43,104 nt of DNA from Deltaproteobacteria bacterium (GTDB taxonomy: Bacteria; Myxococcota_A; UBA9160; SMWR01): positions 1 through 43,104 of the forward strand of contig JAFDBP010000203.1 of the NCBI GenBank assembly GCA_019313245.1. The letters run 5' to 3'. Below are positions 16,293-24,330 of this stretch, one piece after another (position 1 is the first letter of the stretch; each line of letters starts with the position of its first letter). The notes below the pieces were generated by a model that was given only the letters and a program-made list of their open reading frames with translations, was not told the DNA's origin and did not search any database. Position numbers and translations under genes: made by a program.

Positions 16293-17435
16293 ATGGCAAG
16301 ATGGAACCCGCGCGTCCTGGCGTCGATTCTCTCGATGGTGACGGCCACTGGCGCAGGCGCGGAAATGATCGATGGCATCGAAGTGGAAATCGGCAGCAGT
16401 GCGGCTGTCTTCGCCGAAAACGCGGAGAGTCCGCTGGCGCTGGCCGCGCCGCCGGATGCGATTTCGATCGACTTCGACGCAGTCTCCGCGCCCTGCGGGT
16501 TCAACCGCACCGCGGCGCTGCGGGACGAATTCGCCGATCTCGGAGTGCTCTTCGATGGGCCGGCCGAAAACGACGGCGGCGCCATCCTCGACGAGTGCGG
16601 CTCATTCGGCCTATCCGGATACAGCTCGCCGAACCTGTTTGCATTCAACGCAAATTCGCAGATGCCCGACGGGGGCACCGCGCGAGGTCCGGCAACGCTG
16701 CTGTTCGATCCACTCGTGAACCTCGTCCAGGTCCTGGCGGGCAGTCGAACCGACGAGGGCCAGGTGCTGAGCATGACCGCTTACGGTCCCGATGGAGCTT
16801 GGGTCGACATGGCTTCCGTGACCCTGACTCCCGAAATGCAGGCGCTATCCGTCTCGGGACCGAGCATCCGCGAGGTCGTCGTCAGCGGTCCCGGCATCTT
16901 CGCGCTCGATGACCTCGCGTTCGTCGTGGCGACCATCGAAGTCGACCTCGACATCCGGCCGCGAAACGATCGCAACCGCGTCAAACCGGCCAGTCGAGGC
17001 GTGATCCCGGTGGCCATCCTCGGTTCCGACCACTTCGATGTCGCAGACGTGGACGTCAGCACGCTGGCGTTCGGGCCCAGCGGGGCGCCGCGCGCGCACC
17101 CGCGCGGGCCGCACTTCAGGGACGTGAACCGCGACGGCTGGAAGGATCTCCTGACGCACTTCCGCAGCGACGAGACCGGCATCGAGCCCGGTCAGATGCA
17201 GGCGTGCATCAGCGGCGCAAGACTCGATGGAACCCCCTTCAGGGGTTGCGACGCCATCCGCACCGTTCCCGACATGGACGGCGACGGCCTCCACGACAGG
17301 CACGAGAAGAGATTTGGAACCGACCCGCTCAACCCGGACACCGATGGAGACGGCTTCGGAGACGGCGCGGAAGTTCACGTGACGGGAACGGATCCACTGA
17401 ATTCGCGGGATCTGCCCCCTCCTCCGCTCGACTAG
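16293..17435 (+). CDS. Secreted protein with TSP type 3 calcium loops
   Basis: A 380-residue protein. The start at 16293 is fixed by GGAGGAAGG 5 bases upstream and by a signal peptide (hydrophobic 8-22, cleavage near AGA at 23). Residues ~55-215 form an unrecognised beta-rich domain with two Cys. Residues ~216-262 carry a module common in exported proteins of environmental bacteria (VDLDIRPRNDRNRVKPASRG, VIPVAILGSDHFDVADVD). Residues 325-372 hold two calcium loops, DMDGDGLHDRHEKRFGTD and DTDGDGFGDGAEVHVTGTD, the thrombospondin type 3 pattern. No sorting tail such as PEP-CTERM is visible after them. Only 12 bases separate its stop from that of the convergent PLP gene. The function is unknown; an extracellular, calcium-stabilised protein is inferred. 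Confidence 0.8.
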   Translation: MARWNPRVLASILSMVTATGAGAEMIDGIEVEIGSSAAVFAENAESPLALAAPPDAISIDFDAVSAPCGFNRTAALRDEFADLGVLFDGPAENDGGAILDECGSFGLSGYSSPNLFAFNANSQMPDGGTARGPATLLFDPLVNLVQVLAGSRTDEGQVLSMTAYGPDGAWVDMASVTLTPEMQALSVSGPSIREVVVSGPGIFALDDLAFVVATIEVDLDIRPRNDRNRVKPASRGVIPVAILGSDHFDVADVDVSTLAFGPSGAPRAHPRGPHFRDVNRDGWKDLLTHFRSDETGIEPGQMQACISGARLDGTPFRGCDAIRTVPDMDGDGLHDRHEKRFGTDPLNPDTDGDGFGDGAEVHVTGTDPLNSRDLPPPPLD

Positions 17436-17447
17436 AGAGGCGTGTAG

Positions 17448-18896
17448 TCAGCTCGACACTGCGGCCTTGGTGCTGCTTTCGACCCTGTGCAGCGCCTGAT
17501 CCAGGTCTGCGATGACGTCGTCGGGATGCTCGCCGCCGACACATAGGCGCACCAGGTTGGGCGGGATGCCGGCCAGCTGCCGACCCTCCTCGCCCTGCTG
17601 CAGGTGTGTCGAGATCGCGGGGATCGTCGCCACGCTCTTGATCCGGCCCAGGTCGGTCGCGCGCCAGATGCGCTGGAGCCCATCGAAGAATTCGCGGGCG
17701 CGCTCCGGACCCCCCTTCACGCAAAACGACATCAGATGTCCGTAGCGATTGACGGGCTTGCCGTAGAGTTCGTCGTGTTCGGCATCGACCAGCCACATGT
17801 ATTTGCTGGCCAGCTCGTGCAGCGGGTGGTTGGGCAGCCCCAGGTATTGAACGCTCTCCACGGCGGGGTGCTGCTCCAGAAACCGGGCCACTTTCATCGT
17901 GCTCTGGCTCATCCGGTCGATCTTGGTGCGCAGCGTGCGCATGTCGTTGAGGCTCATCACCGCCTGCAGCGGGTGCAGGTTGGGCCCGTAGTCGCGGTTG
18001 GGGAGATATTTGACGTAGATCGCGAAGTTGTTCTTCAGGTCGTCGTTGTCGATGGTCGTGACGAGAGGGCTGCGCGCGATGACCGCACCGGCCACGCCAA
18101 ATCCGCTCGAGGTGAGCGTCTTGGTCGCCGATTGCACCACGATGTCCGCGCCGTGACAGATCGGCCGCAGCAGCGCGGGGGTCGCCACGGTGGAATCCAC
18201 GATCAGTGGCAAATCGTGGCTGTGCGCCAGATCGGCCACCGCCGCGATGTCGAAGAAGCCGAGGCCGGGGTTGCTCGGAAGCTCGCCGTACAGAAAGCGG
18301 GTTTCCTAGTCGATCTTCGACGCCCACTCGTCGAGATCGGTCGGATCCTCGACCCAGCGGCATTCGATGTCGCGCTCTTCGGCCAGGCGAACCTGGAACT
18401 GCTGAAACGTGCCCCCGTAGCACTGTGCGGTCGCCACGAAGTTGCGCCGCTCGAGTTCGTTGTGGGAGCGATGCACGAGGAAGGGCTGCACCGCCGTCAT
18501 GATCGCCGCCATCCCGGAGGAAGTCGAACAGCACTCGGTGTGTCCGTCGAAGCCGTAACCTTCGAGCAGCGCCAGCGTCCACTCGTAGTAGTAGGTCGAG
18601 GGGTTCGCGATGCGCGAGTAGGACCAGCTCGGGATCAGGTAGCCCAGCGCCGCGGCCATCTCATCGGAGTCGTGAAACGCTTGAGCGGTGCTCATGAAGA
18701 TCGGCTCGATGATCGACCCCTGGTAGTCCTCGAGCGCGTCCTGCATGGTGTAGAGGCCGTGCACCGCGATCGTGTCGAACTTCGATTTCTTGACGACCTC
18801 CCGGATGTAGCGGTCTCGCTCGGCGAGATAGGCGTTGTTCTTTTCGATGTAGCGCTGCATCCCCGGTGTGACGTGGACATCGTCGGCGGTGCTCAT
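17448..18896 (-). pseudogene. Cys/Met metabolism PLP-dependent enzyme gene interrupted by an in-frame TAG
   Basis: One frame of 483 codons encodes a trans-sulfuration-type enzyme (cystathionine gamma-synthase/O-acetylhomoserine sulfhydrylase fold), but codon 197 is TAG at 18306-18308. Homology continues without frameshift on both sides: DPTDLDEWASKID, stop, ETRFLYGELPSNPGLGFFDI. The PLP lysine is in SATKTLTSSGFG (Lys259), after the stop, so a truncated product would be inactive. By family pattern the residue at the stop is usually Glu or another polar residue, so a single GAG-to-TAG change would explain it. A restart at the GTG at 18239 would lack the N-terminal half. GGGGGAG precedes the ATG. 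Other genes here end in TAG, so TAG is an ordinary stop. Possibilities: recent pseudogene, read error, or readthrough. Confidence 0.75.
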
Positions 18897-19032
18897 GGCT
18901 CCCCCCTGCAGATCAGCTTCACCGAACTCGGTTCCGACACGGCCTCAGTTCGTTTCATTTGTAGCACGCAGAACGTTCATCTGGAACTCGAAAGCCCTGC
19001 GGCGAAGCTTCGCAGTCGGCTACCATGTGCCG

Positions 19033-19989
19033 ATGCCGAATCCGACCGCAAAGAACGGGGCGTTGCATGTTCGAACGCCCATCGTTCGGGACGCCGAAGT
19101 CGAAGCCGCACTCCGAAAGACGGTGTGGATGAAGATGGAGTGCCTCCAGCCCGTCGGGTCTTTCAAGATTCGGGGCATCGGCCTCCTCTGCCAGGAGCTG
19201 AAATCCGCGGGCTGCACCCGATTCGTTTCTTCATCCGGGGGCAACGCGGGTTACGCGGTGGCCTATGCAGGGCGCGAGTTGTCGCTGCCGGTGTCGGTCG
19301 TGGTGCCATCGACCACGTCCGATGCGACACGCGACAAGCTCCGCACAATGGGTGCTGAAGTCCGGGTTGCCGGGGATGTCTGGGACGAAGCCGACGTCGA
19401 GGCTCGAAAGCTCGCGCTTGAAGAGGGCGCTGCCTACATCCCCCCCTTCGATCATCCGACGTTGTGGCGCGGGCACAGCACAATGATCGACGAAGTTGCC
19501 GAGAGTCACGGCAAACCCGATCGGGTCGTCGTCACGGTGGGTGGCGGGGGATTGCTCTGCGGCGTACTCGAAGGGATGCACCGATCTGGCTGGTCGGACG
19601 TCCCGGTTCTGGCAGTCGAAACCGCCGGCGCAGAATCGCTGCACGCCGCGATTTCGGCGGGAGAGGTGGTTTCGCTGCAAGAAATCACTTCCATCGCTAC
19701 GTGTCTGGGCGCGCGTCGCGTCGCGAGTGCCGCACTCGAATGGACCGGAAAGCACCGCGTCCGATCGGTCGTCGTTTCGGATGCGTCGGCCGTCAAGGGA
19801 TGCCTGGAGTTCGCGAATCGCCATCGAATTCTGGTCGAGCCCGCCTGCGGTGCGGGACTGTCGTTGATCTACGAGAACGCGGAGTGTCTCTCCGATGCGC
19901 GGCGGATTCTCGTCGTGGTATGTGGCGGCATCGGTGTCGATTTCGATCAACTCAACCGTTGGGCGGCCGAGACCGGATTGCGACAGTGA
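19033..19989 (+). CDS. Serine/threonine dehydratase-like PLP enzyme
   Basis: A 318-residue fold-type II PLP enzyme. Motifs: MECLQPVGSFKIRG with Lys45 forming the Schiff base, SSSGGNAG (66-73) for the phosphate and substrate carboxylate, VGGGGLLCG (169-177) as the phosphate-binding loop, and VVCGGIGVDFDQL at the C-terminus. The short length, with no ACT regulatory domain, resembles the animal-type L-serine dehydratase rather than biosynthetic IlvA; the expected reaction is L-serine or L-threonine to pyruvate or 2-oxobutanoate plus ammonia. The start at ATG 19033 is chosen because homology begins here; a GTG lies 6 bases earlier, and no strong ribosome binding site marks either. It is divergent from the interrupted Cys/Met gene, another amino-acid PLP enzyme. 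Confidence 0.85.
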   Translation: MPNPTAKNGALHVRTPIVRDAEVEAALRKTVWMKMECLQPVGSFKIRGIGLLCQELKSAGCTRFVSSSGGNAGYAVAYAGRELSLPVSVVVPSTTSDATRDKLRTMGAEVRVAGDVWDEADVEARKLALEEGAAYIPPFDHPTLWRGHSTMIDEVAESHGKPDRVVVTVGGGGLLCGVLEGMHRSGWSDVPVLAVETAGAESLHAAISAGEVVSLQEITSIATCLGARRVASAALEWTGKHRVRSVVVSDASAVKGCLEFANRHRILVEPACGAGLSLIYENAECLSDARRILVVVCGGIGVDFDQLNRWAAETGLRQ

Positions 19990-20043
19990 ACCCGTACGGG
20001 TGGGTACGGAGCACGGGTCGAAACCCGCCCCTCGCCACCAGAG

Positions 20044-21495
20044 CTAACGCCTCTCGAATACGATGCCCCGCTCTGAACCCGCGCTCAGACCGAACCCGAC
20101 CACGGCGCCCGCGCGGTTGCGATCGAACTCGAGGCCGACCGGCTGTGGCTCCGACCAGCCCTTGGGTTGGAAGCTGAATTCGAATCGATCATCGGCGACC
20201 GCCGCGAGCGCAATCGGCGGTTCCTGCTCGATGCGCACTGCGAGGTCACCGTCGACCAGCGCGAAGCGGTAGGTGGCGTCGAGTTCGGGAGAGAAGAAGG
20301 CACCGGTGAATTCTGCCAGCTGGTCGGATGTCAGAACGCGCGGCTCGGATGCCGCGTCGGTGGCCTGGTCGTCGCCCGCAACCTCCTCGCCGCTCTCGGG
20401 CCCGAGTTGGTCGGCCAGGTAGTGGTCGGCGACGCGTTGGGCCAGATCTTCGGGATCGGCGGAGTCGGCGTTACAGCAGATGGCGATCGAGAGGCCGGGC
20501 TCTACGAAGCGCACGAGTTCGGTGCGAAAGCCCCAGGAGCTGCCGCTGTGCCCCACGGTGCGCAGGCCGCGGTATGCGTCGAGCCGAATGCCCTGGGCGT
20601 AGCCGATCGGCTCCCCGTCGTTGAGGTGCCCCTCCGTCAGCATCATCGAATGGATCGCGGGTTTGTCGGCGCCGTGCAGGTAGTCGTCCCAGCGCAGCAG
20701 ATCCTCGACGGTCGAGTAGAGTTGCCCGTCGCCCGCGACGTCGAAGTTGGAATTGTGCACGACCCGCACGCGGCCGTCTTCATCGCGATCGTAGCCGGTG
20801 GCGCGCCGAGGAATGATTTCCTCGCGGTCGTCGTACATGAAACTGCCTGCCATCCCCAGCGGCTCGAAGATGCGCTCTCGCGTGAACTCGCCCAACGATT
20901 GGCCGCCAGCCCGCTCGAGAACCTGCGCCAACAGCATGTAGGCCGTGTTGCTGTAGAGATATCGATCACCCGGCGGAAAATTCAACGCGCGCTGCCGCGA
21001 CATCATCGCCAGGATCTGGGCGTGCGAAATCGGGAAGTAGTCGTCGCGCCCGGCGAGTGGAAACAGAGTCAGATAATCGCGCAGGCCGCTGGTGTGGTGA
21101 AGCATGTGCCGCAAGCGGATCGGCCACTCGTACTCGGGTAGCTCCGGCAGCCACTTGCGAACGTCGTCGTCGGGCGACAGCACGCCCTCCAGAGCCAGCA
21201 TGCTCAGGCTCGCGGCGTTGAATTGCTTGGTTACCGAGCCGACGTCGAACACCGTCTGCGGTGTGATCGGAATCTCGTAGTCGAGGTTCGCGTAACCGTA
21301 GCCGCGCGAGTACACCAGGGCGCCATCCTGCGCCACGGCGAGCGCACACCCCGGCGATCCCCGCAGATCCCAGGATGCGAACACGGCATCGACCGCGGGA
21401 TTTTCTTCGAATACGTGCGGGTCGTCCTGGCGCATACAACCGGCTACGAGCGCCAGAATGGTCAAGCCAGCTGTGAAGTGATGACGGTGGCTCAT
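20044..21495 (-). CDS. Beta-lactamase-fold serine hydrolase lipoprotein
   Basis: A 483-residue class C beta-lactamase/DD-peptidase-family protein. The start at 21495 gives a lipoprotein signal (LTILALVAGC, Cys20), so it is periplasmic and lipid-anchored. Catalytic motifs: SVTK with Ser87 and Lys90, YSN at 181-183, and HSGSSWGF as the third (KTG-like) motif. A C-terminal beta domain (~390-483) with EFTGAFFSPELDATYRFALV is the usual extra lipocalin-like module of this group. Members act as esterases, D-aminopeptidases or peptidoglycan-related hydrolases; resistance to antibiotics should not be assumed. It lies 17 bases behind the PP2C gene on the same strand, so the two are probably one operon. 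Confidence 0.9.
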   Translation of the reverse strand: MSHRHHFTAGLTILALVAGCMRQDDPHVFEENPAVDAVFASWDLRGSPGCALAVAQDGALVYSRGYGYANLDYEIPITPQTVFDVGSVTKQFNAASLSMLALEGVLSPDDDVRKWLPELPEYEWPIRLRHMLHHTSGLRDYLTLFPLAGRDDYFPISHAQILAMMSRQRALNFPPGDRYLYSNTAYMLLAQVLERAGGQSLGEFTRERIFEPLGMAGSFMYDDREEIIPRRATGYDRDEDGRVRVVHNSNFDVAGDGQLYSTVEDLLRWDDYLHGADKPAIHSMMLTEGHLNDGEPIGYAQGIRLDAYRGLRTVGHSGSSWGFRTELVRFVEPGLSIAICCNADSADPEDLAQRVADHYLADQLGPESGEEVAGDDQATDAASEPRVLTSDQLAEFTGAFFSPELDATYRFALVDGDLAVRIEQEPPIALAAVADDRFEFSFQPKGWSEPQPVGLEFDRNRAGAVVGFGLSAGSERGIVFERR

Positions 21496-21512
21496 ACGCA
21501 ATTCGGCGCTCG

Positions 21513-22259
21513 CTAGGCGTACTCGAGCGTGTGGCCGAACGTCGTTCCGCGCGGCCTGTCCGACAGGCCGATCCAGCCCCGCTCGTTCTCGCGACGCAAC
21601 CGCACCACGACGGCCGTCGCGTCGCACTCGGGGTTGAAACGATGGGCCGCACCCACGATCCGGCTCGCCAACAGTCGCGGAGAGAGGGTCGCGACAGCGC
21701 GCGCGATCGCTTCGTCTTCGATGACCTGCTCGGCGCCGTCCGTGCACAGAACGATCGTGTCGCCGGGCTTGAGATCGATCGCAAACACGTCGCAGTCGAC
21801 CTCCCCGTCTCCGCCGTTCCCTGCCGCTTCGGTCAGCTCGTGGTCCACGGTCAGCTGATGCGCTCGACCGTATCGGAAGAGGTAGGCGCGGCTGTCCCCC
21901 CGGTGACCGATGATGCCGATATTCCCGTGCGTCAACAGCATGGTGACGGTCGTCGCCAGACCCCGAAGTTCGGGATTGTTGCGCTCGGCGTCTCGAACCG
22001 ATGCCATCGCAAATGTCATCGCCTCGGCCACGAACGGGCGCGCAATCCAACCCCACCGAAGATCCAGCTCCTCATCGGAGCGCGCGACGAATTCTTCCAG
22101 GGCCTCGGTAGCGATACCGGCCGCAATCTCACCCGCGGAGGCGTTGCTCGCACCGTCGCACACGACATAGAGACCCATCCCCTCCTCTACGAGATAGGCG
22201 TCCTCGTTGTGAATTCCCTCCCCGCCCGCGCGGGACGCGCCGCTGCCTTCGGTTTCCAT
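21513..22259 (-). CDS. PP2C-type serine/threonine protein phosphatase
   Basis: A 248-residue cytosolic metal-dependent phosphatase. The start at 22259 has GGAGG 9 bases upstream. Motifs: HNEDAYLVEEGMGLYVVCDG (metal Asp in CDG) followed by NASAGEIAAGIA in place of the usual GGHxxGE, then GHRGDSRAYLFR, DHELTEAAG, PGDTIVLCTDGAEQVI, and ECDATAVVVRL, where DNxT is usual and the Asn is not conserved. The reaction is removal of phosphate from Ser/Thr of proteins; no Ser/Thr kinase is in the window. It is divergent from the K+ channel gene across a 169-base gap with a large inverted repeat, and the beta-lactamase-fold gene follows after 17 bases. Confidence 0.88.
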   Translation of the reverse strand: METEGSGASRAGGEGIHNEDAYLVEEGMGLYVVCDGASNASAGEIAAGIATEALEEFVARSDEELDLRWGWIARPFVAEAMTFAMASVRDAERNNPELRGLATTVTMLLTHGNIGIIGHRGDSRAYLFRYGRAHQLTVDHELTEAAGNGGDGEVDCDVFAIDLKPGDTIVLCTDGAEQVIEDEAIARAVATLSPRLLASRIVGAAHRFNPECDATAVVVRLRRENERGWIGLSDRPRGTTFGHTLEYA

Positions 22260-22335
22260 GGCGCCTGCCCTCCGTGTCAGTCGGGTGTTCTGGGCTTCCG
22301 TCAAAAGGTACAACGTCGCAGCGCTACCGCCCGCA

Positions 22336-22376
22336 ACCCAGAACCCGAAATTGGGTCCAATGTTCGGGTTTTGGGT
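22336..22376. promoter_or_regulatory. Large inverted repeat between PP2C and K+ channel genes
   Basis: Arms ACCCAGAACCCGAA (22336-22349) and TTCGGGTTTTGGGT (22363-22376) pair at 13 of 14 positions. The 13-base centre itself contains ATTGGGTCCAAT, a 12-base sequence with ATTGG/CCAAT arms. It lies between two divergent starts and is 52 bases from the + start. No T-run follows, so an operator or a shared regulatory structure is likelier than a terminator. Confidence 0.55.
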
Positions 22377-22428
22377 CGCTGATGTTAGTATCTGGCGAAG
22401 CCACGACACCTCGCAGCCGCCACTCCGG

Positions 22429-24153
22429 ATGAGCATGCTCAAGAGCTTCACCGCACAGATCGTTTCGCTGATCCGCAGCCGCCGTGGTATCCGGAACCTG
22501 CGTGTCCTCGCGCGCTTCTTCTTCGCGCTCGCGGTGATGATCTCCGTCTATTCGGTCGGCTTTCACCTGCTGATGCTGCGGGAAGGCCAGGAGCACACCT
22601 GGATCACCGGTTTCTACTGGACGCTCACCGTGATGTCGACGCTCGGCTTCGGCGACATCACCTTCCACACCGATCTCGGCCGCATGTTTTCGATCGTGGT
22701 GTTGCTCTCCGGAATGATCTTCCTGCTCGTATTGCTCCCCTTCACCTTCATCGAATTCTTCTACGAACCGTGGATGGAAGCACAGGCCGCTGCGCGGGCG
22801 CCCAACGAGCTGCCTGTGGGAACGCGCGGCCACGTGTTGCTCACCCAATACGGCTCGGTGACGAGCGCGCTGATCCGCCGCCTCGAGCGGCATGGCTACC
22901 GCTATGCACTGCTGGTCCCAGAACTGGAAGAGGCCCTGAGGCTGCACGACCTCGGGGTGAACACGGTGGTGGGAAACCTCGACGATCCCGAGATCTGGAA
23001 ACACATGCGTGTGGAAGAGGCGGCGCTCGTCGCCAGCACGGGGACCGACTTTGCGAACTCGAACGTGGCCTTCACCGTGCGCGGACTCGTCGAAAAATTG
23101 CCGATCATCACCACTGCGAGCGACGAGGCTTCGATCGACATCCTCAAACTCGCGGGAAGTACCGCTGTGCTGCGCCTCGAAGAGATGATCGGCCAGTCGT
23201 TTGCGCGCCGGACGGTGGGCGGGGATGCGATGTCCCACGCGATCGGTCAATTCGGCGACCTCGTGATCGCCGAGGCAACCGCGCACCGCACACCACTGGT
23301 CGGAAAGACTCTGCTCGAAAATCGACTGCGCGAGAAAACGGGGGTCACCGTGGTCGGCGTGTGGGAGCGCGGGCGTTTCGAGCCGGGCCGCCCCGAAACG
23401 ATGATCCAGGACAACACCGTGCTCGTGCTCGCGGGTTCGCGCGAGCACATGGGGCGCTACGACGAACTCTTCTGCATCTACAACGTTTCGAACGCGCCCG
23501 TGGTGATCCTGGGCGGCGGGCGCGTCGGTCGCGCAACCGCGCGGGCTTTCGAGCGGCGCGAGGTCGACTACCGGATCGTCGAAATCCTGCCCGAGCGAAT
23601 CCGCGACTCGGAAAAATACATACGCGGCAGTGCGGCCGATCTGTCGGTACTCGAAGCAGCCGGCATTCGCGAAACGCCGACCGTGATCATCACACCACAC
23701 GAGGACGACCTGAACGTCTACCTCACGATCTACTGTCGGCAGCTTCGCCCCGACGTCCAGATTCTCAGCCGCGCGACCCACGAACGCAATGTCGCAACCC
23801 TGCACCGCGCGGGAGCGGACAGCGTGTTGTCCTACGCGTCGATGGGAGCGAACACCGTGATGAATTTCCTGCAGCGCAACAAGATCCTGATGGTCGCGGA
23901 GGGCCTCGACCTGTTCGAAGTGCAAATCCCCGCGGAATTCGTCGGCAAGACGATCGCCGAGACCTCGATTCGCGAGAACACCGGCTGCAGCATCGTGGCG
24001 ATCCGCACCGCAGGCGGCGTCGAGGTCGTTCCGGACCCCTTCAAGGTCCTTCCAGCCGACGCGGAGATCGTGCTGATCGGCACCATCGAGGCCGAAGATC
24101 GCTTCCTCGAGCGCTATCGGGAGTCGGGCGAAACGAACGGCGAACGAAAGTGA
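22429..24153 (+). CDS. Two-TM potassium channel with two RCK modules
   Basis: A 574-residue inner-membrane channel. TM1 at ~29-50, pore helix and selectivity filter STLGFGD (70-76, the TxGFGD form), and TM2 at ~84-110. Two RCK units follow, each a TrkA-N Rossmann part plus a TrkA-C part: unit 1 at ~133-345 and unit 2 at ~357-565. Unit 1 starts GHVLLTQYGSVTSALIRRLE and lacks the glycine-rich nucleotide loop. Unit 2 has VVILGGGRVGRATARAF (GGGRVG at 362-367) and should bind NAD(H) or a related ligand. Two RCKs in one chain resemble GsuK/BK-type gating rings. The start at ATG 22429 is preferred; another ATG lies 6 bases on. It is transcribed with MscS and the downstream genes in the same direction. 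Confidence 0.9.
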   Translation: MSMLKSFTAQIVSLIRSRRGIRNLRVLARFFFALAVMISVYSVGFHLLMLREGQEHTWITGFYWTLTVMSTLGFGDITFHTDLGRMFSIVVLLSGMIFLLVLLPFTFIEFFYEPWMEAQAAARAPNELPVGTRGHVLLTQYGSVTSALIRRLERHGYRYALLVPELEEALRLHDLGVNTVVGNLDDPEIWKHMRVEEAALVASTGTDFANSNVAFTVRGLVEKLPIITTASDEASIDILKLAGSTAVLRLEEMIGQSFARRTVGGDAMSHAIGQFGDLVIAEATAHRTPLVGKTLLENRLREKTGVTVVGVWERGRFEPGRPETMIQDNTVLVLAGSREHMGRYDELFCIYNVSNAPVVILGGGRVGRATARAFERREVDYRIVEILPERIRDSEKYIRGSAADLSVLEAAGIRETPTVIITPHEDDLNVYLTIYCRQLRPDVQILSRATHERNVATLHRAGADSVLSYASMGANTVMNFLQRNKILMVAEGLDLFEVQIPAEFVGKTIAETSIRENTGCSIVAIRTAGGVEVVPDPFKVLPADAEIVLIGTIEAEDRFLERYRESGETNGERK

Positions 24154-24217
24154 ATCTGCGCCGAGTATCGAAGCCCGACTGGACTCCGCCCCCTCCTGGA
24201 AGAGCGCTCTCCTCGGA

Positions 24218-24246
24218 CTCACAACGACATCGCAATCGAGTATATT
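24218..24246 (+). promoter_or_regulatory. Candidate sigma-70 promoter for the MscS gene
   Basis: CTCACA (24218-24223, 4 of 6 to TTGACA) and TATATT (24241-24246, 5 of 6 to TATAAT) are separated by 17 bases, 84 bases before the ATG at 24331. It suggests that the MscS gene can be transcribed apart from the K+ channel gene. Confidence 0.4.
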
Positions 24247-24330
24247 GCGGACGCCGCTCCGGCCAGGGCGGGATTCTTCCTCCTCGAGAGAAGCTGACTG
24301 CGAGGCGCCGCGAATAGGAGCAGCGAGCCC

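Noticed and set aside
18306-18308. TAG read as pyrrolysine
   Set aside because: The gene is not a methylamine methyltransferase, TAG ends several ordinary genes here, and no pyl genes are visible. Kept only as a nonsense or readthrough candidate.
17604-19358. 584-codon + frame opposite the Cys/Met enzyme gene
   Set aside because: Antisense shadow; the real signal is on the minus strand on both sides of the TAG.
19991-20027. Palindrome CCCGTACGGG and a CGGGT-CGAA-ACCCG hairpin between convergent genes
   Set aside because: The stems are short and no T-run follows on either strand, so I do not call a terminator.
20044-21495. Antibiotic-resistance beta-lactamase
   Set aside because: The SxxK/YxN/HSG set and the extra C-terminal domain fit the broad esterase/peptidase branch of the fold; resistance cannot be claimed from these motifs.
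22324-24222. 632-codon open frame antisense to the K+ channel gene
   Set aside because: The translation is dominated by His, Asp, Arg and Glu typical of shadow frames, and the sense strand encodes a clear channel.
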